The notes under the pieces are model-generated. The model was not told the origin of the DNA, did not search any database, and saw nothing but the letters and a program-made list of their open reading frames with translations. From assembly GCA_023101725.1 (NCBI GenBank), contig JALJCO010000108.1:1-64000 (forward strand): a stretch of DNA of 64,000 nt, read 5' to 3'. Source of the stretch: Atherinomorus stipes (taxonomy: Eukaryota; Chordata; Actinopteri; Atheriniformes; Atherinidae). Shown here one piece after another: positions 35,676-45,610 of the stretch. Made by a program: the position numbers and the translations under genes. Every line of letters begins with the position of its first letter. The first letter of the stretch is position 1.

Positions 35676-36466
35676 AAGGGCTGGACGATATAGAAAAAAA
35701 GAGTATCGATAAAAAAAAATCTGTATTGATCGATATTTACCAAAAAATAAAAAAAAGCCTTAAAAGCCATTTTAGGTGCATCCCTCGCCATTTAAAGGGG
35801 AAGCTAGTTTTTTTTCAACCGGGACCCATTTTCTAGCATGAAATACATTAATTTCCTCACCTAGACAGTTTTGGTGTATCTTGAATTCCTTCAGAAGGTA
35901 TCTAGATCCACTCCAGATCAGCGTATGTCCAATATAATGGAAGTGATGAGGCAACCTTGCACAACCTCCAAATAAGGCATTATCTGCCACAAACTCCTTC
36001 ATTTCACCAATGTTTTGTTACGAAACATTAGTCAGACTCCTTGTGAGCTCGAAGAGGCTTTTTTGTGGTGATTTTTCCTTATATTGGACATAAGCTGATC
36101 TGGATTGGATTTAAATATCTCCCGAAGAAATTCAAGTTGCACCAAAACTGTCTGGGTGAGTAAATGAATGCATTTCATGCTTGGAAATAGGTCCAGATTG
36201 AAAGAAACTGAACTTCCCCTTTAAGCTTTTGCTGAATGACCTACTCATAAAAAGATCACACGAACACTGAATTCCAATTCAGCCTTTGCTTGGGTCTGCG
36301 TTTGTGATTGGTTTGGTGGAAGTAGTGATTGCAGTATCAGGCTACCCGATAGGCTACAGCAGAAAACTGTGTTTCTATATTGAACTTTTATTGATGCTCT
36401 TTTTTTTCTATTGAAAAAACCTCTATCGATCAATTTATATCAATATTGAATTATCGTCCAGCCCTA
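35676..36466. mobile_element. hAT-type element (AGGGCTGGACGAT ends) in a TA microsatellite
   Basis: AGGGCTGGACGATA at 35677 and TATCGTCCAGCCCT to 36465 are inverse complements and typical of a large fish hAT-type family. Subterminal TATCGATA/TATCGATC motifs also mirror each other. TA-rich microsatellite lies on both sides, which hides the 8-bp duplication. A TTAA element is nested inside. Confidence 0.78.
35792..36224. mobile_element. TTAA-flanked palindromic MITE nested in the hAT element
   Basis: AGGGGAAGCTAG (from 35796) to CTGAACTTCCCCT (to 36220) between TTAA sites at 35792-35795 and 36221-36224. The arms are inverted for about 170 bp (CATGAAATACATT, TTGAATTCCTTC, GATCCACTCCAGATCAGC). 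Same family as the element at 13.57 kb. Confidence 0.85.
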
Positions 36467-36509
36467 ACATACATATACATATATATATATATATATATAC
36501 ATATATATA

Positions 36510-36572
<63 letters not shown>

Positions 36573-36621
36573 TACACACACACACAAATACACATGCATG
36601 CATATATACATACACACACAT
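36467..36621. repeat. TA/CA compound microsatellite
   Basis: TA units, then about 28 CA units (36511-36568), then ACAT/CA mixture. The long frames here encode only TH/CV dipeptide repeats. Confidence 0.95.
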
Positions 36622-36689
36622 ATTATTTTGTTGATTACTCAACTATTCAGATTCTGCAAAAATTGCAGCATATTTACAGAACCAGCCAA

Positions 36690-36752
36690 TGTTTTTGACA
36701 TTTTCTCATTGAATCTAATGGAAAAGCGTGTCCAGACTTTTGACTAGTAGCG
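36690..36752. mobile_element. Tc1-type terminal repeat fragment
   Basis: CTCATTGAATCTAATGG then AAAAGCGTGTCCAGACTTTT and GACTAGTA resembles the right terminus of fish Tc1-like elements. No body is attached. Confidence 0.5.
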
Positions 36753-37334
36753 CATTTATTTATGTCAATTAACTATTCAAGAAAAACTGAGCAGACAGAA
36801 AGACAGACAAAGCAGCAGAAGGAAAAACAAAGCTTATAAACAATAAACAATTAGTCGACAATTAAATTAATCAGACTATTTTGTTATCCAACATTCAGTC
36901 GATTAATTGACTAATCGTTTCAGCCCTAGTGAGATCTAATCTAATAACATATAGAAATTAAAGTTCTGTGAAAGAGAACATATACAAAGAATAATCACTT
37001 GTATAGCCAAGTAGTTATTTATATAAAAGCTATAACTCTGTTACTAATTATTTCTCCCAAAATGTAACCAATGTTTCAAAAACTGGTCCTGAAAAATGAA
37101 GCAAAATGCTCCAAAAAGCTGGAAGTTTGAGGCTCTGCAGCCAGTTAAAGATGAAAATATTAAACCATAATGCTTCTAAATCATCTAAACATTACTCAGA
37201 AACTATTTCATGTGTTTCTCTTTTCTCCTCTTCATCACTGTGAAGATGCTGGTAGCGGTTATTATTAAGTTCTTCAGAGGATGAAGATCACAAGTCTTCA
37301 CAACTTCACCTCACGAAGCAGCAAACATCACAAA
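36753..37334. other. No feature recognised
   Basis: A phrase resembling an hAT right end (ATTGACTAATCGTTTCAGCCCTA, 36906-36928) occurs, but no partner was found. Otherwise nothing is supported. Confidence 0.4.
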
Positions 37335-37990
37335 CACACAATTCCCGGGAATATCAGCGCTTAGAGATGAAAGCAAACACATCACAGCAAGGTATGGAAA
37401 TTCTCACCTCCCTCCCCGACGAGGCTTCCCTCGATAACAAGTCTTTGTCTCCTTCTTCCTGTCCTCGTGTCTCCGCAGCGAGCTGGCCTCCGCAGAGGAC
37501 ACAAAGCAACAGTCGTCAGTATCCAAGATACGTCGGAGTCACCGACTGTAGTTTAAAGTCTTCATGAAATAATGCTGCAGATAAATACCTTGAAAGGAGC
37601 TCACGCGGATCCTCCAGGTCTTGGTCTGGACTCTTTATTTAACAACAGTTTATCTCAGAGATGCTAACGGCTAATCTCTGCTCCGACTCGTCTCTCTCTC
37701 ACACACACGGACCAACAAGAACAGAACGGCCCACTTTAACTACCGTCCAATCAGCGAGCTCAACTCTGATGACTCATAGCTCGCTGTTCTGAAGCGTTCA
37801 GGGGCATTCTGTAAAAATCACGATCACTGAAACAACCCAGTTTTCATCTTAACTGAACTGATATTATATCCAGGAGGCAAAACAGAACAACAGACACGGA
37901 GCGTTGGAGAAGGTTTGACAGCAGAAATGATCTCCAGGACCTTCAAGGATCACAACCTGGGAGGAAAACCTGGTCCAGTAGTCCTGGATC
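37335..37990. promoter_or_regulatory. Duplicated promoter-like module, copy 1
   Basis: Nearly identical, over about 640 bp, to 55422-56526 once a 467-bp insert there is removed. The segment is CpG-richer than its surroundings and has a CCAAT motif (37747), an inverted pair AGCGAGCT/AGCTCGCT around TGACTCA (37770-37776), and on the minus strand GGGAGGTGAG, which could be a splice donor. These features suggest a promoter plus non-coding first exon reading leftward. No intact gene follows to the left, so function is inference. No terminal repeats mark it as a transposon. Confidence 0.45.
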
Positions 37991-38169
37991 AGTCCCAAAT
38001 CACTTATGGGGACATTTTAACGGCAAAAAATATGTAAATCCAAATATCAGGTACAATGGCATAAACAGCCATGCAACTATAAAATATGGTAGAGAGAATC
38101 TTGACACTTGGGGGGAGGCTGGAAAAGATCCTAACTCTTGCTGCATCTTACTGTATTTCATGCATTTGT

Positions 38170-39580
38170 ACATAGTTACAGATGTTTTGTCTGTTGTTAC
38201 TTTTATCGTTTTTAACTTGTACTATTTATACTTACTGAAACTGTGACAGCTTCAGTTCCTGTCATTAAAGACAAGGCAGCTAAACTAAACAGTGTGCGTA
38301 ACTACAGGCCAATTGCTCTTGTTTGCATTCTCTCAAAAGTATTAGAGACTGTTTTGTACACTAGATTGGAAATGTTTGTCTCAACAAGTGATAATCAGTT
38401 TGGATTTAAGAAAAGGCATGGCACAGATAAATGCATTTATGCGCTAAGAGAAATTGTAGGTAAATATCTTAGCTTGACTACTTTTGTTTTTCTGCGCTTT
38501 ATTGATGCCACAAAGGCATTGATAGAGGAAACCATTCTAAACTATTTATGTAATTAATCAAGGTGTGCCAAGATATTTGGTACGGATCCTCATCCTTGTC
38601 TTTTGGTATGCAAACCAACACATGTATGTAAGATGGGATTATGCCATCTCTGAACCTTTTCGTGTGTGTGTCATGGTGTCAGACAAGGTGGCATTCTCTC
38701 TCCAGCTTTATTTAATGTGTACATTGATGACTTGTCCTCACAGTTAAACAGCTGTAGAACAGGGTGTGTCTTTGGTACATCGGTTGTTAACCATCTCATG
38801 TTTGTGGATGATCTGGTGATAAGCAGCCCGTACAGTGCAGGGATGCAGCAATTGTTGAAAATCTGTTCTGAGTTTGGGAAAGAACATGATATTTTGTATA
38901 ACCCCACAAAGAGTAACATAATGATTGTAAGAAGTAAGGAGTGACAAATATGTGGTCTTCCCAGTATTTTATTTATGTGAAAAAAAAGCCTATCATGCAT
39001 GCTAGTGAAGTAAAGTACCTGGGGCATTTTATTACTGATGACTGGTGTGATGACAGAGATATTCAGAGGCAATATTGCAAACTGTACACCCAAGCAAATA
39101 TGCTTTTACGTAAATTCAATATGTGTTGTCCCAATATGAAATGTACCTCATGTACACCACTGTACACAGCCCCTGTGGTGGAACTATAGGCGGTGCACCA
39201 TCCGCAGACTGACTGTGGCCTACAATGACGCCTTCAGGCTACTGCTGAGGGTGCCCAGGTGGCACATAGCGTGTCAGTTATTTGTGGATGCTCACATACC
39301 CACCTGTGAGGCATTACAAAGACATTTAATGTTTGGGTTTATGCAACGGCCGAGAGTCAGAGAACTTAATTATTCAGACCTTGACAAATCCTCATTTAAG
39401 CAGTTGCAGGTTCACATCTGCTCAGAAGAATCATTGGATGGAGACTTTTAATTAATGTGATGAAATGATCATCTTTTTGTCTTTTTTATGTTTGTGTTGC
39501 TGTACCTTTTTGTCTTTTTATAACCAATGTGGACCTTATTTGTGTCTGCAATATTGAATTGAATTGAACTGAATTGAATT
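38170..39580 (+). mobile_element. Non-LTR retrotransposon 3' part with GAATT tail
   Basis: Contains the reverse-transcriptase pseudogene below and ends in a short GAATTGAATTGAACTGAATTG tail (39555-39575), typical of a target-primed insertion. The 5' half (endonuclease) is missing, so it is a truncated copy. Confidence 0.85.
38243..39451 (+). pseudogene. Reverse transcriptase of a LINE, frame-broken
   Basis: Three successive frames give conserved RT blocks in order. 38243-38557 has VRNYRPIALVCILSKVLETV (finger/palm) and GFKKRHGTDKCIYAL, then a damaged motif A (FLRFIDATKAL). 38666-38944 has MCHGVRQGGILSPALFNVYI and FVDDLVIS, motif C carrying the FVDD active-site box. 38941-39451 has EVKYLGHFITDD and AYNDAFRLLLRVPRWHIACQ from the thumb and C-terminal region. 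Function in life would be cDNA synthesis from element RNA at the target nick. Stops at the junctions and loss of the 5' end make this copy dead. The clade is not decided. Confidence 0.88.
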
Positions 39581-40248
39581 TTGATGCGCTGGAGCAATGG
39601 CAATCAAGTGACTGATTCTGAAGAAGGGCTGTGGGCAACTGTATTATTGTCAAAAAGGTTTTTTTTATAAACAGCAGCCTGACAGAAAAATTCATAAGAT
39701 TAAAATATATATACGGCAGGTGAAGAGTATTGAGCACGTTAACATTTTTCTCAGAAAATATATTTCTAGTAGAGCTACTGAGATGAGATTTTCTCCAGAT
39801 GTCGGCAACCACCCAAGTAATGCACACATAGAAAGAAATCCTAACATTAATGTCCATAAATTATGTGTAATATAGTGAAATGACGCAGAGAATAAGTATT
39901 GAACACATGAAGAAATGGAGACAAAAAGATCTGAAAGCCAAGAAAAGCAGCTGGAGTCTGTCAGTATTTAGAAAGTAATCCTGTCCCCTATCAGAGCAAA
40001 GTAATATCAGCTGCTTTAGTCCTGATTGATGCTTTTAAAAAGGATTCTCATCACCAAAGTGTCAGACAAGAAGCAATGCAAGATGGGTAAAAGCAAAGAG
40101 CTGTCTAAAGACCTACGCAGCCTTATTATTGCAAACACACTGAAGGCATTGGTTCCAGGTGCATTTCTAAACTTTGAAAGCTCCAGTGAGCACCATTGGG
40201 ACCATCATCCGGAAGTGGAAAGAACACGGCATGGTCATAAAGCGGCCA

Positions 40249-40854
40249 CGGCCAGGTAGTGATCGCCAAATGAAGCTTCATGAAGCATTGAGGCTTTCCA
40301 GCCACTTGGTTCAGAAAATAAAGGTTCAGTACTAGGAGTTTCATTCACATTCCTCTTTAGTGACATCTAGTGTCCAAATGGGTCCACATCAGCCCAAACA
40401 AAAATGCAATCAAACCATCTCAGTCGTGCCCATGACCAGAAAATAAAGGATTTATCAAATAAATTAGCAGCATCCAACAAATACAAAGTGGATTATCCGT
40501 GCCTTTAAGTATTTGACTTTTAGTTTGAAAATAAAATGTTGCAAAATAAGAAAGAAAGCACAGGCGGGATTCGAACCACAGACTCCCCCCTAATAAAAGG
40601 TGAGCATTCTAACCATGATACTATGGAAACAAAGCAAACACTGGAGCGCATGATCTGAATGTTTCTTGTGCAGATGTGAAACACAGACCGACACGTTACG
40701 TCATCTGCACAAACCGAGGCCTTGTTTTGCGTTAGTCACGTGATTCCTATGCTGACATTACAAGTTCCAAAAATGAAGCTTCATTAGGAACGTCCCATTT
40801 TACTCGACACACGCTTCGGAGTCTCAGTTCATCTGGCACATCACTACGACCAGG
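40249..40854. mobile_element. hAT-type element inserted in the Tc1 transposase
   Basis: Insert 40257-40846 begins TAGTGATCGCCAAATGAAGC and ends ATCTGGCACATCACTA, imperfect inverted repeats of the TAGNG type. The Tc1 target CGGCCAGG (40249-40256) is repeated as CGACCAGG (40847-40854), 7 of 8 positions. Removing the insert restores the Tc1 reading GGCCACGGCCAGG to TGCTCCTCGCAAG, confirming the junctions. The 590-bp insert has no transposase. A tRNA-like segment and palindromic TGAAGCTTCA words occur inside. Confidence 0.87.
40558..40626 (-). repeat. tRNA-like sequence inside the hAT element
   Basis: The minus strand carries ATCATGGTTAGAATGCTCACC (box-A-like) and GTGGTTCGAATCCCGCC (good box B, GGTTCGAATCC) about 35 bp apart. 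The acceptor and T stems do not pair properly, so it is a tRNA-derived relic rather than a working tRNA gene. Confidence 0.5.
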
Positions 40855-41115
40855 TGCTCCTCGCAAGATTTCAGACAGAGGAGTCAGAACAATCATCAGA
40901 AAGGTTCTCCAACAGCCCAGGACCACTCGTGGAGAGCTTCAGAAAGACCTGGAACCAGCAGCTACAGTTGTTTCAGAGAAAACAAGAAGGAACGCACTCA
41001 ACCGTCATGGCCTTCATGCACCCACGCAAGACTCCATTTCTGAAGAAGAAGCAGGTTGATGCTGGTTTGAAGTTTGCAACATAACATCTGGACAAACCCA
41101 TGACATTCTGGAAAA

Positions 41116-41935
41116 CAGTTTAAAGACCCTGGACTGGACTAGAGAGAAATGTAAGGATACTACACTCAGTGGCCTGTGATACAGAATTCCTTCCGGCAAC
41201 ATTGGACCCCAGATTTTTAAAATGGATGGAGAAAGGGATCATTTCTTACTTTGCAATTTAATCAGAAAAAAGACATTTTTAGGCATCTTCCAATGAGGAA
41301 TCACTTTAATAAAAAACATTAGAACACATGAAACTAATTTGATTACAATCTTGTTGAACATTTATAAAAGGAAAACAAATACAAAACTCATTTCCAGTTT
41401 GTACAGGTCTTTACAAGATGGGAAAAAAATTCTACCCTGTACATTTAGTCCAGATGGGAGAATGAAACAAATACAAAACTGACACAGACCGATTGGCTCA
41501 ATATATGCAAGACACGCTGTAACACTTCATGTTCAGAAACATGGAGAGAATTTAAATGAAAAAACAAGATTCTTTATATCTCTCCAAACCAAAAGAATCA
41601 CAGTGGCCTCTCTGAACAGGGTTACTGGTGGAGAAAATGGAATGAAAAATTTGCAGGCATGTTCCACATATTTTGGGACTGTCCCAACTTGTCCCTGAGA
41701 AGACTAGTCTCTGTGATATGATGATCTTGTTTTATTAATCATACACAACTATTTCTGGACATTGTCTCTATTGACAAGTTTGATGAACCCATTACAGATC
41801 AAACCAACAGTTAATTATGTTAAAGACAGATATCATTTAAATGAAAACATTTGTATATTTGTAATTTTAAGCTCGATGATTGTACTGTTTCATGTCTGTC
41901 ATGTTCTGTAAAGTTACTGTAATAACTACAAAAAA
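41116..41935 (+). mobile_element. L1-like LINE ORF2 C-terminal fragment
   Basis: Broken translation gives features of fish L1-like ORF2 ends: LISSLYRSLQ near 41390, WREFK..NK near 41540, and GMFHIFWDCPNLSL near 41660-41695, corresponding to the C-terminal Cys-His knuckle region (HxFWxCP). It abuts the truncated Tc1 element. Dead copy. Confidence 0.55.
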
Positions 41936-41959
41936 CAATTATATACATTTACTAGCACG

Positions 41960-42330
41960 AATGAATGTCCAAATTGATCTACAGGTTTTCTTTATTCGGT
42001 ACAGCAAAGAAATTGTCCAGAGGGGAGAGACAGAGTATTTGTCAGGTGAAGGTTAAGATCAGTGCGGTTAAAGACTGCTGGGAGGTAAAGGGTGAGGACT
42101 CCCTCTGTCCCTGCGCTCTCTGGACTCAGTGGACACCTTTAAACACCAGCTAAAAATGTACCTGTTCTCACAAGCCTTCCAAAGCTCATAGCTAATCGTT
42201 TTATTCACTTATTTAGCTTTTACTATATTTCAATTGTTTTTGCTTGTATTGCGTACATGTTATCATGTGAAGCACTTTGTGACTCCTGCCTGTGAAAAGT
42301 GCTATACAAATAAAGTTTACTTACAGATTT
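41960..42330 (+). mobile_element. L2/Rex-like LINE 3' end
   Basis: Near 42123-42175 the plus strand reads SVDTFKHQLKMYLFSQAFQS, a common LINE ORF C-terminus. The 3' UTR has GAAGCACTTTGTGACTCC and AAGTGCTATACAAATAAAG, ending at about 42320. Confidence 0.72.
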
Positions 42331-43660
42331 TAAATTCCTTGGATATTATAATGGAGTCCTTCAAGCAGACCAGACAGCAGTTGTTGCATGTCAGAATACT
42401 CATTACCACTGAAAGTGACTTTATACTTGACTCGTACTTGAGGTCAAAAACTTATTAATATCTCTGGCTTCTGCTTCATGGCGGTGAGAAATAATCCTGA
42501 CTTCTTATCTGGGAAATATGCTAATCCCCGTGGTTGGAATTTTTGAATCAGGAATCAGAAACAGAATGTTACTGCTGCTTTTTCAGACCTCAAACAAGAC
42601 TCATCCAATTCAGGTAAGAATAAGTGTTGTTACGCTGATAAATCAGCAGTTTGCCTGATGTAGAAATGATGGGATCCTCCTTATTTCTGATATATGACCC
42701 CCCAGTTCTGCTTAGAATGAGATGAAAATTAAATCACATAGAAAACCTGATATTCGTTTAGAATTATCTACCAACTTGATTTCACTTCAGTATGCATGAT
42801 TACATGATAATCAATAAATATACATGTACATCAATAATTGTAAGTATACATTTATGTAGCAGCTACATAAATACAAAAAGAGAAAGGCTTCAAAATAAAA
42901 CCTCACAAATACAAGTTATCATAGGCCAAGCAAACAGCAGATACAGTACAGTGCATTGGGGACAAGGTGGATGGGGCAGTTAACTATGGCGGGGGGGGGG
43001 GGGGGGGGGGGGGGGATCCTTAGGAAATCAAGTGGTAACTGTATTCCCTCTCCATTTAGCAATTGTGTGACCCTTCTGGGCCCTGAACAATGAAAAGCAA
43101 ACTACAGCAATCACAGCTGCTCCTAAAAACGTAACCCTGCTCTTTTATTGGTTAAACACGACGGTTCCCGCTTAACAGAGTGCTCCAATGAGAGGGGCGA
43201 TGCTTTATAGAAGTTAGTGGCCCAGCTCAGCACTGTCAGTCAGAATGGGTCCTTCGAGAGGCAATACATGAATGTCCATTGCATTTGTCACAATTTCCCC
43301 AAAATATTCACCAATAATGTGCAATAATTACTGCACAGACTGCATTTCATCAAAGCTTTTTTGACATAGCAGAGACATCATGCATCACAAGTTTAAATTT
43401 ACGAGTCCTACCTTGAATGGGAAAAAAAGGAGGAAAGAGAAAAAGCTTTGCAGGGGGTCAGTAGGAAACATCCAAGTTTACCCAACTGCAGCCACAGACC
43501 CAGAGGCGTGTCATGAAACTGGGCATGGTTTGTACTGAAAATGGGCACAGTTAGGGAAGGGGTTCACCCATTTCAACAGTGGGTGTGGTTTGTAGTGGCT
43601 CCGGCTGCAACTAGGTGCTACTTGAAACATCAGGCAAGGCAACAACAATCAAACAACGAT
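42331..43660. other. No gene recognised; poly-G tract
   Basis: Contains a 25-G run (42991-43015) directly followed by GGATCC-type unique DNA. No other feature. Confidence 0.5.
42991..43015 (+). repeat. Poly-G tract, 25 G
   Basis: Uninterrupted G run on the plus strand. Confidence 0.95.
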
Positions 43661-43666
43661 TTTTTT

Positions 43667-43850
43667 ATTGCATCATTACATTTGTGGAAAGTTAATGCAC
43701 TTCCCCACAAATGTAATGAATCTCTGCAAACGTAATAATTACATTTGTGGGAAATGTATTACATTTGCAGGATTATTACATTAAAAGCTGCATATTTTTA
43801 TTATGTTTGTGGTTTATTATGTTCGCGGGCATCATTACATTGGAGGGCAT
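43667..43850. repeat. ATTACATTTGTGG motif cluster
   Basis: ACATTTGTGG, ACAAATGTAATG, GCAAACGTAATAATTACATT, ACATTTGCAGG and ATTACATT recur on both strands within 180 bp, making overlapping imperfect palindromes just downstream of ZNF1. Non-coding repeat of unknown class. Confidence 0.6.
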
Positions 43851-43932
43851 AACAGAGCACCTAAAAAAAAGAGCTTACCACAACCTTTACAGGGAAATGG
43901 TCTTGCACCTGTATGGATTCTCATGTGTTGGT

Positions 43933-45495
43933 TCATGCTAATCTTATCTCTAAATCTTTGTCCACATAATACTCACAACTGTTGATGCTCTCTCCTGTGT
44001 GGATTTTCATGTGTTTGTTTACATGCCCCTTTCGACTAAATCTTTGTCCACATTCATCACAGCTGAATGGCTTCTCTCCCGTGTGGATTCTCGTATGTTC
44101 ATTTAAGTTCCTCTTTCGAGTAAATTTTTGTCCACATTCACCACAGATGAATGGTTTCTCTCCTGTGTGGATTCTCATGTGTTGGTCGAAGCTCGGCTTT
44201 CGACCAAATCTTTGTCCACAAACATCACAGCTAAATGGTTTCTCTCCTGTGTGGATTCTCGTGTGTTGATTTAAGTTTCTCTTTCGACTAAATCTTTGTC
44301 CACATTCACCACAGATAAATGGTTTTTCTCCTGTGTGGATACTTGTGTGTTGGTTCAAGCTCGACTGTTCACTAAATCTCTGTCCACATTCACCACAGCT
44401 GAAAGGTTTCTCTCCTGTGTGGATTCTCGTGTGTCGGTTCAAGTTTGACTGTTCATTAAATCTTTGTCCACAATCACCACAGCTGAATGGTTTCTCTCCT
44501 GTGTGGATTCTTGTGTGTCGGTTGAAGTTTGACTTTTGACTAAATCTTTGTCCACATACATCACAGCTGAATGGTTTTTCTCCTGTGTGGATTCTCATGT
44601 GGTCATTTAAGTGTGTCTTTTGACTAAATCTTTTTCCACATTCATCACAGCTGAATGGTTTCTCTCCTGTGTGGATTCTCATATGTCGACTGAAGTGTGT
44701 CTTTTGACTAAATATTTGTCCACATTCATCACAGCTGAATGGTTTCTCTCCTGTGTGGATTCTAATGTGATCACTTAAGTGCATCTTGTGACTAAATCTT
44801 TTTCCACATTCATCACAGCTGAATGGTCTTTCTCCTGGGAGGTTTAACATGCATGTCCTAAGATTTTTCTTATGACTACAGCTTTTACTACAAACATCAC
44901 CACTAACTATTTCTTCCCCAGCATGGATACTTTCCCTAACATTAACATTTTTCTTCTCTTCGAAACATTTTCTACTGTTCAAACATCCCAAAGATCTTCT
45001 GGTCAAATTTCTTTGGAGAGAATGTCGGCAGTGAATCTCTTCATCACCTTCAGAGCAGCTGAGGGTTTTTTCTGCACTGTGAAACTCCACATCACTGTTT
45101 ACACCTGACCAATGTCTCTCATCGTCATTACAGCCTTTACCAGCGTCTTCCATTTCAGATTCTAAATATGAAATTAGCTTTATCTCAGAAGAGCCTGAAG
45201 CTGTCCAAGCACTACTGCGTTGTAAATAGCTGTTTAGGTCTGGATTACTGGTTAGTTCTGGTCCTCCACAGACCTCTTCATCACATTCTTCTTTAATCTG
45301 TTCAGCTGGGTTGTTGGTTGGAGCCTCTACCTCTGTTTTAACTTCAGTTTGGGTTTGATGAAGGTGGGCTGAATATAAAGAAGGACTACATTCTTGTTCT
45401 TCATCTTCAGTCTTCACAGGAGCCATCATCATTGGTAAACATGTGACACTCTCCACCAGACCATCATCAACTATTCTCCATACTGACTGGGCCAT
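43933..45495 (-). CDS. C2H2 zinc-finger protein ZNF1, 10 fingers
   Basis: A 520-residue frame starting at a true ATG (45493-45495). Residues 1-200 are an acidic, low-complexity leader with E-rich blocks ([15 protein letters not shown]). Ten complete CX2CX12HX3H fingers occupy residues 225-499 at an exact 28-residue period joined by HTGEKPF linkers. A degenerate pre-finger (about 200-222, C..C without His) precedes them. Such proteins are sequence-specific nuclear DNA-binding factors; the target is unknown. Helix residues -1,2,3,6 differ per finger (HMHD, QTHR, QTHD, QSNR, ESNR, ESSQ, RRNQ, RPSQ, RRNE, RGHK). No KRAB or BTB domain is visible. The C-terminus ([14 protein letters not shown]) is finger 11 read out of frame after a 2-bp insertion near 43964-43970; in another frame [15 protein letters not shown] and CKGCGK continue to about 43860. 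The upstream leader exon joins in a different frame. Probably expressed, but possibly a recent pseudogene. Confidence 0.85.
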   Translation of the reverse strand: MAQSVWRIVDDGLVESVTCLPMMMAPVKTEDEEQECSPSLYSAHLHQTQTEVKTEVEAPTNNPAEQIKEECDEEVCGGPELTSNPDLNSYLQRSSAWTASGSSEIKLISYLESEMEDAGKGCNDDERHWSGVNSDVEFHSAEKTLSCSEGDEEIHCRHSLQRNLTRRSLGCLNSRKCFEEKKNVNVRESIHAGEEIVSGDVCSKSCSHKKNLRTCMLNLPGERPFSCDECGKRFSHKMHLSDHIRIHTGEKPFSCDECGQIFSQKTHFSRHMRIHTGEKPFSCDECGKRFSQKTHLNDHMRIHTGEKPFSCDVCGQRFSQKSNFNRHTRIHTGEKPFSCGDCGQRFNEQSNLNRHTRIHTGEKPFSCGECGQRFSEQSSLNQHTSIHTGEKPFICGECGQRFSRKRNLNQHTRIHTGEKPFSCDVCGQRFGRKPSFDQHMRIHTGEKPFICGECGQKFTRKRNLNEHTRIHTGEKPFSCDECGQRFSRKGHVNKHMKIHTGESINSCEYYVDKDLEIRLA

Positions 45496-45610
45496 AATTC
45501 CTCTGATTCCTCTCTTATGAGATGGGACTCAAGGTCCTGCTTGTCCAGACAGTGTTTATGGAGAAGGTCCTCTGTAATCACCAACAGCTGCTGCACATCT
45601 GCAGGGAGCA
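45496..45610 (-). other. ZNF1 leader-exon sequence, out of frame with the fingers
   Basis: The minus strand shows TTTATCATTTCAG (acceptor, ending 45611), then sequence that reads LPADVQQLLVITEDLL and LDKQDLESHLIREES, continuing as [10 protein letters not shown] and a TAG stop. This is the segment usually fused to the finger region in fish ZNF genes. Here the stop and a frame offset at GTTGATGATGG separate it from the finger frame, which instead can start at the ATG of ATGGCCCAGTCAG inside the same exon. The preceding exon was not found. Confidence 0.65.

Larger units (their letters stand above)
39710..41115 (+). mobile_element. Tc1-like element, 3'-truncated, split by an hAT insertion
   Basis: The 5' part (39714 onward: CGGCAGGTGAAGAGTATTGA, ATATATTTCTAGTAGAGC, CCAGATGTCGGCAACC) matches a common fish Tc1 family. 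The transposase begins at 40082. No right inverted repeat follows; the element stops near 41115 and runs into an L1-like fragment. An hAT element with its target duplication sits inside the transposase. Confidence 0.82.
40082..41115 (+). pseudogene. Tc1-like transposase, N-terminal half, interrupted
   Basis: Starts MGKSKELSKDLRSLIIANT (40082), the paired-like helix-turn-helix, with shifts before IIRKWKEHGMVIK-type sequence and the GRPR-like hook near 40245. After the insertion, translation resumes at 40855 with APRKISDRGVRTIIRKVLQQ and RTTRGELQKDLEPA, then NRHGLHAPTQDSIS/LKKKQVDAGLKFAT and HLDKPMTFWKTV, and ends just before the first catalytic Asp. It therefore has DNA-binding regions but no DDE catalytic core, and lies in several frames. 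Confidence 0.87.

Noticed and set aside
36446..36642. Long frames on both strands encoding TH and CV repeats
   Set aside because: Translation of the CA/TA microsatellite only.
37367..37567. 66-codon frame conserved in both promoter-like modules (37.4 and 55.9 kb)
   Set aside because: Conservation follows from near identity of the duplicated DNA. Copy 2 has different N-terminal codons because of the insert, and no family motif is visible.
40558..40626. Possible working tRNA gene on the minus strand
   Set aside because: Box B is good but the acceptor and T stems do not pair. Kept only as a tRNA-like relic in a transposon.
43982..44539. Plus-strand frames opposite ZNF1 (repeats of FSPVWIL)
   Set aside because: Antisense shadow of the conserved finger linker on the other strand.
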